Source: Ascidiaceihabitans sp029251465
Lineage (GTDB): Bacteria > Pseudomonadota > Alphaproteobacteria > Rhodobacterales > Rhodobacteraceae
Reading direction: 5' to 3'
Assembly: GCF_042932805.1 (NCBI RefSeq)
Contig: NZ_CP170633.1
Location: 3,782,001-3,846,000, forward strand
DNA: 64,000 bases
Below the pieces are notes generated by a model. It had not been told where the DNA came from. It was given only the letters and a program-made list of their open reading frames with translations, and made no database searches. Below, in pieces: positions 24,287-32,339 of the stretch; position 1 is the first letter of the stretch, and the number at the start of each line of letters is the position of its first letter. A program made the position numbers and the translations under genes.

Positions 24287-24453
24287 GCGGCTTCCACAGC
24301 TTTGACGGACGTCTGCTCCATCGCTTTGTGGAACAAGGCTTCACGCAGGCAGGCGCTAACTGCCAGATTCAGAGCGAATCTTCGCAGCCTCACGATGGCG
24401 TCTGGCGCTTTGCTGATCTGTTCATACAATTCCAATAGACGGTCAGCATTCAT
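24283..24453 (-). CDS. 56-residue HsdS-like microprotein or remnant
   Basis: Sequence MNADRLLELYEQISKAPDAI continues with VRLRRFALNLAV, which matches the usual N-terminus of many type I restriction specificity (HsdS) subunits. The tail LREALFHKAMEQ resembles their C-terminal end, as if the DNA-recognition domains had been deleted in frame. Yet it is coupled by ATGA overlaps to both neighbours and has no internal stop, so it may be a working small protein. Either an HsdS-derived remnant or an independent short partner of the MBL protein. Confidence 0.5.
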   Translation of the reverse strand: MNADRLLELYEQISKAPDAIVRLRRFALNLAVSACLREALFHKAMEQTSVKAVEAA

Positions 24454-24632
24454 GGCTTGGCAAACTCCTCAAACGTCGGGCCATCTTTAAGGCGGAATTC
24501 GACCTCATACGATTTGAAAGACACAGAAGGCACTACCTCAAGCGCATAATGCAGCTGTGGATCGCCTTCGGTGGCGACTACAAGACCCTCAACCATTTCA
24601 TCGTCTTCAATCAGATGCTTCTGAACCCAACC
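24450..24632 (-). pseudogene. NucS/PD-(D/E)XK-like nuclease, C-terminal fragment cut by the IS
   Basis: From the IS edge leftward, 60 codons are open: GWVQKHLIEDDEMVEGLVVA, then ALEVVPSVSFKSYEVEFRLK and a stop at 24450-24452 overlapping the next ATG. The pattern GWV...VEG.V.A......YAL...P......YEV.F.L is that of the C-terminal part of NucS/DUF91-type nucleases. The N-terminal part should lie on the far side of the IS but is absent, so the gene is dead here. It headed the operon with the 56-residue and MBL genes. Confidence 0.55.
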
Positions 24633-24718
24633 TGTCTGACGTCAGCGCTTATGGGTCCAAATAGGTATATTTGATAAGAGAGAGTTGTTGGCTCATCGTA
24701 ACCACTGAGGAGTGGGAC

Positions 24719-25093
24719 ATGAGACAGACAACTGGAACACGCAAAAGCCCTGGCGAGAAGATCGTCAAAGACATCAAGCGGGCCACGCGCAAGCATTATT
24801 CATCCGAAGAGAAGATCAGGATCGTCCTGGACGGTCTGCGTGGAGAAGACAGCATCGCCGAACTGTGCCGCCGTGAAGGCATATCACAGGGCATCTATTA
24901 CAAATGGTCCAAGGACTTCATGGAGGCTGGCAAACGGCGGCTAGCTGGCGATACGGCACGTGCTGCAAACACAGATGAGGTTAAGGACCTGCGCCGCGAA
25001 GCCCGTGATCTGAAGGAAGTGGTGGCTGAACAGACGCTGGAACTGCGTCTTCTCAAAAAAAGCATGTTCGACGGTGGGGGCGACCCCGAATGA
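24719..25093 (+). CDS. IS3-family transposase OrfA
   Basis: A 124-residue protein with an N-terminal helix-turn-helix (KIRIVLDGLRGEDSIAELCRREGISQGIYYKWSKDF) and a C-terminal leucine-zipper-like coiled coil (RREARDLKEVVAEQTLELRLLKKSM), typical of OrfA, which binds the IS ends. The start is the ATG at 24719 (GAGGAG upstream). Its stop overlaps the orfB ATG (ATGA), so orfB appears to be made by coupling or re-initiation rather than only by frameshifting. Confidence 0.92.
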   Translation: MRQTTGTRKSPGEKIVKDIKRATRKHYSSEEKIRIVLDGLRGEDSIAELCRREGISQGIYYKWSKDFMEAGKRRLAGDTARAANTDEVKDLRREARDLKEVVAEQTLELRLLKKSMFDGGGDPE

Positions 25094-26070
25094 GATACCC
25101 TGCATCTGAGAAACTAGAGATCATCCGGTTGGTCGAAGAAAGCCACCTGTCAGCCCGCCTGACGCTCGCCAAGCTCGGTATCCCCCGCACCACATTCTAC
25201 CGTTGGTATGATCGCTACCTCCAGCGTGGTGAGGCTGGGCTGCAGGACCAGTCTCCCAGGCCCAAGCACGTCTGGAACCGCATCCCTGACGACGTGCGTC
25301 GCAAGGTGGTCAAACTGGCGTTGAAGGAGACAGAGTTGTCACCGCGAGAACTGGCGGTGACGTTCACAGATACAGAAAGCTACTTTGTATCAGAGGCTTC
25401 AACGTATCGGATCTTGAAGGCGCACGATCTGATCACCAGTCCTGCCTTCATTGTGATCAAGGCCGCCAGTGAGTTCAAAGACAAAACGACGGCCATCAAT
25501 CAGCTGTGGCAGACCGACTTCACCTATCTGAAGATCATCGGTTGGGGCTGGTTCTATCTCAGCACGATCCTGGACGACTACAGCCGTTACATCATCGCGT
25601 GGAAGCTTTGCACCAATATGCGGACCCGCGACGTCACTGACACGTTGGATCTGGCTTTAGCAGCGTCGGGATGTGACCAAGTTCATGTCGTCCACAAGCC
25701 GCGACTGCTCAGCGACAACGGCTCCAGCTACGTCTCGGGGGAACTGGCCGAATGGTTGCAGAATAAAGGTATGAAGCACTCGCGCGGTGCGCCGTATCAT
25801 CCGCAAACCCAGGGCAAGATCGAGCGTTGGCATCAGACTTTGAAGAACCGCATCTTGCTGGAAAACTACTTCCTACCCGGTGATCTCGAAGCCCAGATTG
25901 AAGCCTTCGTCGATCACTACAATCATCGGCGCTTCCACGAGAGCCTGAGCAACGTCACACCGTCTGATGTCTACTTCGGACGGTACAAAGCCATTCTACA
26001 GCAACGAGAAAGGATCAAACATAAGACGCTCGAAACGCGACGCTTGCATCACAGACAACGCGCCGCATAA
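25090..26070 (+). CDS. IS3-family transposase OrfB (DDE integrase)
   Basis: A 326-residue transposase with an N-terminal HTH (TLAKLGIPRTTFYRWYDRYL) and an rve integrase core. The DDE triad is D143 (WQTDFTYL), D209 (LLSDNGSSY) and E245 (GKIERWHQT), with the D-35-E spacing of IS3-family enzymes. Full length and no internal stops suggest a functional enzyme. Confidence 0.93.
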   Translation: MRYPASEKLEIIRLVEESHLSARLTLAKLGIPRTTFYRWYDRYLQRGEAGLQDQSPRPKHVWNRIPDDVRRKVVKLALKETELSPRELAVTFTDTESYFVSEASTYRILKAHDLITSPAFIVIKAASEFKDKTTAINQLWQTDFTYLKIIGWGWFYLSTILDDYSRYIIAWKLCTNMRTRDVTDTLDLALAASGCDQVHVVHKPRLLSDNGSSYVSGELAEWLQNKGMKHSRGAPYHPQTQGKIERWHQTLKNRILLENYFLPGDLEAQIEAFVDHYNHRRFHESLSNVTPSDVYFGRYKAILQQRERIKHKTLETRRLHHRQRAA

Positions 26071-26144
26071 TCAAACCAACCAGATGAGCCAAACTCTGTC
26101 TTAGCTTAAGCTGCCATTGGTTCCAAAAACCCTGACGACGGACA

Positions 26145-26165
26145 CGGGGTCACCAAAAACACCTG
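26145..26165 (+). repeat. Island attachment site, right/internal copy
   Basis: An exact copy of 9703-9723. Upstream of it there is no T-arm, because the IS right end (26144) joins directly. Downstream, 26166-26299 mirrors 9724-9868 with scattered changes, including TTATTTACAGGGCTTTGTGC. It is therefore the junction between two tandem elements that used the same tRNA-Arg site. Confidence 0.8.
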
Positions 26166-26299
26166 AAAAATATGACTTATTTACAGGGCTTTGTGCAGGA
26201 GCTTGCAGAAACTTGCGCTGGGATGCAGGCTGATGTCGGCTGAAATCAACAAATTCCTGTACAAAAATTGTGGGCCCTTACGGGTATTGAGGCCTTTCG

Positions 26300-26890
26300 A
26301 TGAGTTGGCGTGTCGCAAAGGAGTGCGCTGAACGCAAGTTCGGGAGTGCTCCACGCAAACAGATCATCATGTTCTTGGCTGACAAGGCGAGCGATGACGG
26401 TTCGGGAATCTGGTGTTCCAAGGGAACGATCCAGCGGCACACGGAGCTGGGAGAAACGACAGTCAAGCGGGCCGTGCGTGCGTTCCTGAAGGAAGGCATC
26501 CTTGTCGAGATCGGCGCGCGCACCTGCAAGAACGGTTTCACTGTCGTTTACCGGATCGATTTGGCCAAGGTCGAAGAGCTGGAACCGACTGCAGAACCCG
26601 AAATCGAGACGGGGTCCACAGTGGCCCCCGTCCAGTCTGGCCCCGGTACGGGGGCCACTGTGGCCGGGGTACCGGGGCCACCACGGCCCCCAAACCATCC
26701 TAAAACCATCCATAAACCACCTACGCGCAGGCGCGAGGCGGTGAAGGATGAAGAAGCTGAAAAGATTTTGGCGGCGTATCCACCCGACCGAGTGCGAGGC
26801 AACGCTCCGATTGGACTTGCGCCCACGACCTTGATCTTGAGCCGAGCGGTTTCAGAGACTTGCCTACAACCGAGCGCAGTGACCAAATAA
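26300..26890 (+). pseudogene. Truncated second copy of the island HTH gene
   Basis: Residues 1 to about 166 match the HTH protein of 9869-10723 (mostly synonymous changes; for example RAVRAFLKEGILVEIG against RTVRDFLKEGILVETG). After about 26800 the sequence is unrelated, and the frame ends with some 29 foreign residues. The C-terminal helical domain and everything that should follow (mobC, mobA) are missing. It is the stump of element 2. The 136-bp block 26606-26741 is the only part identical to element 1. Confidence 0.75.
26606..26741. repeat. 136-bp perfectly conserved block with nested inverted repeats, copy 2
   Basis: Identical to 10175-10310. The 16-bp inverted arms are at 26616-26631 and 26648-26663. 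The first 300 bp of the host gene differ from copy 1 at over fifty positions by hand count, whereas this block has none. Confidence 0.65.
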
Positions 26891-26906
26891 TTCGAAACAA
26901 AAAGGA

Positions 26907-28637
26907 TCAATGGATGTCTGGCTCGGGCACAGGTCGACCAAATCCAGTGCGTAAAAAGTCGAAATCACAGCCTTTGTCAGCTTGCTCGATATGTTTGGTG
27001 AACATCCAGCCATAGCCACGTTGGTATCGTGGTTCAGGGGTTTGCCAAGCGGCGCGTCTACGGCTTAATTCGGCAACCGTAATGTCGACGTTCAAGGACC
27101 TGTTTGGCACATCCAGTGAAATGATATCGCCTGTTTCGATCAAGGCCAAAGGCCCGCCGATGAACGCTTCGGGCGCGACGTGCAGGATACACGCGCCATA
27201 GCTTGTGCCGCTCATCCTTGCATCAGACAGGCGCACCATATCGCGGTGCCCTTCGTTCAACAGCTTTTGTGGCATCGGGATCATGCCCCATTCAGGCATT
27301 CCGGGCCCACCCTGAGGACCGGCATTGCGCAGGATCAACACGTGATCAGCCGTGATATCGGCGTCTGGATCGTCGATGATCTGTTTTAATTCTGTGTAGG
27401 AATTTGCCACGATTGCAGGGCCGCGATGGGTTAGGAATTTCGGGTCCATTGCGGCCGGTTTGATAACAGCCCCGTCCGGTGCAAGATTGCCTTTGAGAAC
27501 GGCCAACGACCCCTCGTGATAGACCGGATTGGACAGCGGGCGGATGACGTCCGGGTTGTAGTTCTGTGCGTCTTTCAAACCGGTCCCAAGGCTTTCGCCC
27601 GTGACTGTCATTGCCGTCAAATCCAGCTTGCCGCTCAGCTCTTTCATCAGCGCGGTTAGGCCGCCTGCGTAATAGAAATCTTCCATCAGGTAATCGGTGC
27701 CAGAGGGGCGAATGTTCGCGATCACCGGCGTTGTGCGGCCAATCGCGTCCAGATCATCAAGTTCCAGAGGAACTCCGGCACGACGCGCCATCGCGATCAG
27801 GTGGATGATTGCATTTGTTGAACAGCCCGTCGCCATCGCAACCGTCACAGCATTGCGCGTGCTGGCGGGCGTGATGATCTTGTCTGGTGTCAGGTCTTCC
27901 CAGACCATGTCTACAATGCGCCGCCCGCAGGCCGCGCTCATCCGTTGATGGTTAACGTCAGGGGCAGGGATGGACGAGGCGCCGGGCAAACACAGCCCCC
28001 ACGCGTCGGCAATCGCCGTCATTGTGCTGGCGGTGCCCATGGTCATGCAGTGCCCATAAGATCGCGCGATGCCGCCTTCGACGCCTTGCCACTCTGATTT
28101 GGAAATATTGCCGGCGCGCCGTTCGTCCCAGTATTTCCAAGCATCCGCCCCAGAGCCAAGCGTTTTGCCCGCGTAATTCCCGCGCAACATGGGGCCTGCG
28201 GGCAGGTAGATGAACGGCAGGCCCATGGACGTGGCCCCCATGACCAACGCGGGCGTGGATTTGTCGCAGCCGCCCATCAGCACAGCGCCGTCGACAGGAT
28301 TTGAGCGCAAAACCTCCTCGACTTCCATCGCGACCATGTTGCGGTACAGCATGGCCGACGGTTTCAGCAGTTGTTCACCCAACGAATGAACCGGGATTTC
28401 GACAGGCATGCCGCCTGCTTGCAAAATCCCCTTTTTGACGAATTCGACACGGTCGCGAAAATGCATGTGGCAGGGTTGCAAATCAGACCACGTGTTCAAG
28501 ATTGCGATGATCGGTTTGCCTTCCCAATCTTCGGGTGACAGCCCCATTTGCATCGTGCGCGACCGGTGCCCAAACGAACGTAAATCATCAGGCGCATACC
28601 AGCGGGCGGATCGAAGATCTTGGTACTCTTTTGTCAT
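26907..28637 (-). CDS. IlvD/Edd-family sugar-acid dehydratase (L-arabinonate dehydratase-like)
   Basis: A 576-residue dehydratase. The iron-sulfur ligands C56 (LQPCHMHF), C124 (MGGCDKSTPA) and C197 (YGHCMTMGT) match the spacing of characterised L-arabinonate dehydratases, which carry a [2Fe-2S] cluster and Mg2+. K126 is the usual catalytic-site lysine. It removes water from an aldonic acid to give a 2-keto-3-deoxy acid. It is the last gene of the leftward iol operon (27 bp after iolG), which is unusual: either pentonate catabolism shares the regulon, or the substrate is an inositol-derived acid. The element-2 stump ends just beyond its stop codon. Confidence 0.82.
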   Translation of the reverse strand: MTKEYQDLRSARWYAPDDLRSFGHRSRTMQMGLSPEDWEGKPIIAILNTWSDLQPCHMHFRDRVEFVKKGILQAGGMPVEIPVHSLGEQLLKPSAMLYRNMVAMEVEEVLRSNPVDGAVLMGGCDKSTPALVMGATSMGLPFIYLPAGPMLRGNYAGKTLGSGADAWKYWDERRAGNISKSEWQGVEGGIARSYGHCMTMGTASTMTAIADAWGLCLPGASSIPAPDVNHQRMSAACGRRIVDMVWEDLTPDKIITPASTRNAVTVAMATGCSTNAIIHLIAMARRAGVPLELDDLDAIGRTTPVIANIRPSGTDYLMEDFYYAGGLTALMKELSGKLDLTAMTVTGESLGTGLKDAQNYNPDVIRPLSNPVYHEGSLAVLKGNLAPDGAVIKPAAMDPKFLTHRGPAIVANSYTELKQIIDDPDADITADHVLILRNAGPQGGPGMPEWGMIPMPQKLLNEGHRDMVRLSDARMSGTSYGACILHVAPEAFIGGPLALIETGDIISLDVPNRSLNVDITVAELSRRRAAWQTPEPRYQRGYGWMFTKHIEQADKGCDFDFLRTGFGRPVPEPDIH

Positions 28638-28664
28638 CTTGAATGACCTCCGTGCATCCGCCTG

Positions 28665-29651
28665 TTACAACGCCACCGGTTGCCCTGTCGTCAGTGACTG
28701 AGCAGCAGCGTCAGCAATTTGTTGTGCCTTTAGACCATCCGTAATTGTCGGGGTCAAAGGGGTGCCTTTGGTCACAGCGTCGACAAAATGCGCCATCTCA
28801 GCCAGATAGGCCGCCTCGTACCGCTCAAGAAAAAAGTGCTGCGTGGGGGCGCGTTTGAAACCCGCCTCGGTCGCGATTTCGACAGTGTTTTCCAGAACGT
28901 TTTCAGCGCGCAACATGCCGGCTGATCCATGCACTTCGATGCGCTGATCATAGCCGTAAGAGGCGCGGCGTGAATTCGAGATTTGGCAGATCTTACCGCT
29001 CGCGGTGGTCAGCGTCACGGCCGCCGTGTCCACATCGCCTGCAGCGCCAATCGCAGGATCGACCAAGGCTGAGCCAACCGCGAAAACTTGAACCGGTTCT
29101 TCGCCCAACAAGAACCGCGCCATGTCGAAATCATGGATCATCATGTCGCGGAAAATACCCCCCGAGCTTTTGATGTAACTGATCGGCGGCGGGTTCGGAT
29201 CGCGCGACAGGATCGTGACGATTTCAACATCACCAATTTCGCCAGCAGCAATTCGGGACTGCACCAGCGCAAAGTTTGGATCAAAGCGCCGGTTAAAGGC
29301 AGTCAAAAACGCCACGCCGTTGGCAGTGACCACGTCCAGACAATCCTGGATGCGCGCAGTAGACATATCCACAGGCTTTTCGCAAAAGATCGCCTTGCCA
29401 GCCTTGGCGGCGGTTTGGATCAACTCGAAATGCGTGTCGGTTGGTGTGCAGATGATCACCGCGTCGATATCCGTTGCTGCCAAAATCGCATCTGTGTCGC
29501 GGACTTGTGCGCCGGTTTGCTGCGCGAGCGCATTGGCTGCGTCGGCAAAAGCGTCAGACACCGCAACCAGCGACGTGTCCGGCATGCGCATCAACGAGCG
29601 GGCGTGTACTTGGCCAATGCGGCCACAGCCCAGAATTCCAATTCGCAACAT
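28665..29651 (-). CDS. iolG: Inositol 2-dehydrogenase
   Basis: A 328-residue Gfo/Idh/MocA enzyme with Rossmann motif ILGCGRIGQVHARSL and catalytic EKPVD and GGIFRDMMIHDFDMARFL (Lys/Asp/His region). It oxidises myo-inositol to 2-keto-myo-inositol with NAD+, the first step of the pathway. The start is 1 bp from the iolJ stop in the same transcript. Two other Gfo/Idh proteins in the locus (35158-36255, 37177-38313) probably cover other stereoisomers, but this one has the best IolG pattern. Confidence 0.85.
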   Translation of the reverse strand: MLRIGILGCGRIGQVHARSLMRMPDTSLVAVSDAFADAANALAQQTGAQVRDTDAILAATDIDAVIICTPTDTHFELIQTAAKAGKAIFCEKPVDMSTARIQDCLDVVTANGVAFLTAFNRRFDPNFALVQSRIAAGEIGDVEIVTILSRDPNPPPISYIKSSGGIFRDMMIHDFDMARFLLGEEPVQVFAVGSALVDPAIGAAGDVDTAAVTLTTASGKICQISNSRRASYGYDQRIEVHGSAGMLRAENVLENTVEIATEAGFKRAPTQHFFLERYEAAYLAEMAHFVDAVTKGTPLTPTITDGLKAQQIADAAAQSLTTGQPVAL

Positions 29652-29652
29652 G

Positions 29653-30495
29653 TTATGCCTCTTTTTGCCCGTGTCCCATGGCCGACAGAACGGTTCTAGC
29701 CGCTGCTACCATCGGATCGTGGGTGTCTTTCAAAATGGTGACCCGATCAAAACGCGATGGATCAGAATTCACAGCATCGCGCATCGCATTTCCAAACGCC
29801 ATGCGCAGTTCCGTGCCGATGTTGTATTTGCAAACGTTCGATCCGGTTGCCAAGGCGGTGCGTTGCGCCACTGGCACGCCTGAGCCGCCATGGATCACCA
29901 AAGGCACGTTTGCTAGTGCTTCGATCGCGCGAATGCGGGCTTCGTCCAAACCGCCCTCTTTGTCTTGTTGCAAATGGACGTTCCCGACCGAGATCGCCAT
30001 CGCATCGACGCCGGTTTGTGCCGCAAATTTCGCGGCCTCTTGTGGGTCAGTACCAGCCGAGCTTTCGCCCTGCGCATAGCCGACAAATCCGATCTCGCCT
30101 TCGCAGGAAATGCCCGCGGCATGCGCCATTTCCACAATTGCGGCGGTCTCGTCGATGTTCTGGGCCAGCGGCGCGCGCGAGCCGTCGTACATCAAAGAGG
30201 TAAAACCACTGTCGAGCGCCTCGCGACATTCTTGGGCGGTGTATCCGTGATCCAAATGCGCAACGACTGGAACGCTGGCAGCTTCGGCCAAATGGCGAAA
30301 CATTTTGCCCAAGACGGGCAGGGGTGTGTGGGCGCGGCAAGACGGGCCAGCTTGCAAGATTACAGGACAGCCTTCGGCCTCGGCGGCGGCTACAAAGGCA
30401 CGCATGTCTTCCCAACCTAACGTGACCAAGCCAGCAACTGCATAGTGTCCGCGCAAGGCCGGTTGCAGAACATCCGATAGCGTTGCGAGGCTCAT
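29653..30495 (-). CDS. iolJ: Class II aldolase, 6-phospho-5-dehydro-2-deoxy-gluconate aldolase
   Basis: A 280-residue class II fructose-bisphosphate-aldolase-family protein. The zinc site is VAHLDHGYTAQEC, the active-site GEIGFVG lies in the middle, and VIHGGSGVP binds phosphate. In inositol operons this enzyme splits 2-deoxy-5-keto-gluconate 6-phosphate into dihydroxyacetone phosphate and malonate semialdehyde. Its ATG overlaps the iolB stop by 4 nt. A general tagatose- or fructose-bisphosphate aldolase is excluded only by context. Confidence 0.82.
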   Translation of the reverse strand: MSLATLSDVLQPALRGHYAVAGLVTLGWEDMRAFVAAAEAEGCPVILQAGPSCRAHTPLPVLGKMFRHLAEAASVPVVAHLDHGYTAQECREALDSGFTSLMYDGSRAPLAQNIDETAAIVEMAHAAGISCEGEIGFVGYAQGESSAGTDPQEAAKFAAQTGVDAMAISVGNVHLQQDKEGGLDEARIRAIEALANVPLVIHGGSGVPVAQRTALATGSNVCKYNIGTELRMAFGNAMRDAVNSDPSRFDRVTILKDTHDPMVAAARTVLSAMGHGQKEA

Positions 30496-31346
30496 TTAAA
30501 CTTGGCCATCATGTCTTTGATCCCTGGGATCGTTTCGATTTGATACGCATGCGTGGGTTGGAAAAACTGGATCAAACTGCGCTGGCTAAGGCCACCCAGA
30601 ATGGTGAAATAATACATCTCGTAGCCCGGCATCACCGCGCAAGGATGATAGCCTTTGTCGATCATCATCGTAGAGCCATCCATCAGTTGATAGGCGTCCC
30701 CGGGCTTGCCCTCTTCGCGTTGCAAGATTTGCACGCCCGATCCATGATTTGGGCGAAAGCGGAAATTATACGTCTCGTCGTGGCGGGTTTCGATGATGTT
30801 GCCATCCGCGTCTTTGCGGTCGGTGTCGTGTTTGTGCGCAGGAAAGCCTGACCAGCCGCCTTGGCCTACTGTGAACAGTTCGCTGACCAAAAGGCGGCCG
30901 ACCTTGCCGTGCTGTTTCTGGCCTAGAATGTGTTTGATCTTGCGGTGCGTTTTGGTGTCGTCCGATCCGTATTGGACTTTGTCGATCCCGCCGACGCGCA
31001 CGTCAAACGGGTCCAGAACCTTGTCGTATCTGGCACCCGCAACAAAGGTTTCGGTGTCGCATGTGGCGACGATTGTGACCTTGGCACCGACTGGCACGTA
31101 GACGCCTTCGGGCTCGCCGTCCCAGACATTTTCAGTACGGTTGCCGACCGCGTCGAAATTCACGCCCTCAATCGAAATATCGACGGTTCCGGTGGCAGGC
31201 ACAATGCAGGTTTCATAGCCGGGCACTTGATATTCAAACGCCTCGCCTGCCTTGAGTTTCACGATGTTGAAGTAGTTCAGCGGAACCGTCGGATCATCCG
31301 CATCTACGATGGCTTTGTTTTGATTGTCGTGTGGTGCGATGTGCAT
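30492..31346 (-). CDS. iolB: 5-deoxy-glucuronate isomerase
   Basis: A 284-residue bicupin protein of the IolB family. The metal-binding cupin segment GWSGFPAHKHDTD is central, and HDETYNFRFRPNHG follows. It isomerises 5-deoxy-glucuronate to 2-deoxy-5-keto-gluconate. Length and neighbours (iolC upstream by 9 bp, iolJ overlapping downstream) fit exactly. Confidence 0.9.
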   Translation of the reverse strand: MHIAPHDNQNKAIVDADDPTVPLNYFNIVKLKAGEAFEYQVPGYETCIVPATGTVDISIEGVNFDAVGNRTENVWDGEPEGVYVPVGAKVTIVATCDTETFVAGARYDKVLDPFDVRVGGIDKVQYGSDDTKTHRKIKHILGQKQHGKVGRLLVSELFTVGQGGWSGFPAHKHDTDRKDADGNIIETRHDETYNFRFRPNHGSGVQILQREEGKPGDAYQLMDGSTMMIDKGYHPCAVMPGYEMYYFTILGGLSQRSLIQFFQPTHAYQIETIPGIKDMMAKFK

Positions 31347-31355
31347 GGGTGATCC

Positions 31356-32339
31356 TTAGGCGAAAGAGGTGGGGCCGGAATGATCGGCCAGAAACTGTGA
31401 AAGGTCTTGAGGCGTGGGCATTGCCGGGGCGCATCCGGGTTTGGCGACAACAATGGCCGCGCAGGCGGAACCGCGCAGGACGGCGGTTTCCAGGTCATTG
31501 CCTGCCGCGAGGGATGACAGCAAGCCCGCCATGAAACTGTCACCAGCGCCTGTTGGTTTTAGCGCTGTGACAGGGTAAATGCCGGTGCGAATTTCTGTGC
31601 CGCCGGCAATCGTGATCGCGCCGTGTTCGCCCATTTTGTAGACGACAATCGCGGCGGTTGATGCGGCCAGCGCGCGGGCTTTGGACAGCCCTTTTTCCTT
31701 GTCGCCGGCCATGAAACCGAATTCTTCGTCGTTGCCGACAATCACATCAGCCAGCGCGCCGGCCTTAGACAACACGTCTTCGGCGACTTGGGGCGAGGGC
31801 CAGCTGTAGGGGCGATAATCGACATCAAAAATGACCGGCAATCCAGCGGTGCGCGCCAATTCGAATGCCCGAAAAGATGCCGCGCGTGACGGTTCGGCGG
31901 CAAAGACAGTTCCGGCGGTCACCAGTGCCCCAAATTGGCTGTAATCGACGGCTTCTACGTCGGCGACCGTCATTTCAAAGTCAGCGGCACCATTGCGGTA
32001 AATGACCGATTGGTGGTCTGCAACGCGGCTTTCGTACAGGGCCAGCGAATTGCGTGCCTCGCCTGCGACGGCCGAAACATGGGATGTGTCCACGCCGTAG
32101 TGGTGCAGTTTGTTCACGCAAAACCGACCGACAGCATCGTCTGAAACGCTGGTCACCAGCGATGCTTTGCCACCTAGTTTTACGATCCCGGCTGCGATGT
32201 TTGCGGATGATCCGCCCATGTCAGCGGTAAAGGTCGTGGCATCTTGGGTCGCAACCCCGGGGGCGGGAAACAAATCCATGCCAACGCGGCCGACAACCAC
32301 AAAGTTGTTCTGTTTGATGCCGGGCAATACGTTTTTCAT
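31356..32339 (-). CDS. iolC: 5-dehydro-2-deoxygluconokinase
   Basis: A 327-residue PfkB/ribokinase-family kinase. The start is the ATG at 32339 (MKNVLPGIKQ), whose codon overlaps the stop of the PhyH gene (ATGA); the frame extends upstream but only inside that gene. The N-terminal VVVGRVGMDLFP and GGSSANIAAGIVKLGG bind the sugar, and TGAGDSFMAGLLSSLA holds the catalytic Asp and anion hole. It phosphorylates 2-deoxy-5-keto-gluconate. IolC is fused to another domain in some bacteria but is single-domain here. Confidence 0.88.
   Translation of the reverse strand: MKNVLPGIKQNNFVVVGRVGMDLFPAPGVATQDATTFTADMGGSSANIAAGIVKLGGKASLVTSVSDDAVGRFCVNKLHHYGVDTSHVSAVAGEARNSLALYESRVADHQSVIYRNGAADFEMTVADVEAVDYSQFGALVTAGTVFAAEPSRAASFRAFELARTAGLPVIFDVDYRPYSWPSPQVAEDVLSKAGALADVIVGNDEEFGFMAGDKEKGLSKARALAASTAAIVVYKMGEHGAITIAGGTEIRTGIYPVTALKPTGAGDSFMAGLLSSLAAGNDLETAVLRGSACAAIVVAKPGCAPAMPTPQDLSQFLADHSGPTSFA

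Larger units (their letters stand above)
24633..26144 (+). mobile_element. IS3-family insertion sequence, 1512 bp, apparently intact
   Basis: The imperfect terminal inverted repeats are TGTCTGACGTCAGCG at the left end and TGTCCGTCGTCAGGG at the right end (reverse complement), and similarity continues inward (TTGGCTCATC in both). It contains orfA and orfB of an IS3 transposase. No 3-4 bp target duplication exists: the left flank is AACC and the right flank CGGG. The right end abuts the island att repeat exactly (26145), consistent with an adjacent deletion after insertion. Confidence 0.85.

Noticed and set aside
24627..26150. Target-site duplication for the IS3 element
   Set aside because: The flanking bases AACC and CGGG do not match in any 3-5 bp register.
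26130..26165. Second tRNA-Arg gene
   Set aside because: Only the last acceptor-stem bases and flank are present; there are no D, anticodon or T arms. It is an att repeat.
9703..26165. Integrase or excisionase gene of the island
   Set aside because: No tyrosine or serine recombinase motif was seen in any frame between the att repeats; the only recombinase is the IS3 transposase.
26800..26906. Gene or IS fragment between the element-2 stump and the dehydratase
   Set aside because: The 107 bp do not resemble anything I recognise; probably original flanking DNA.
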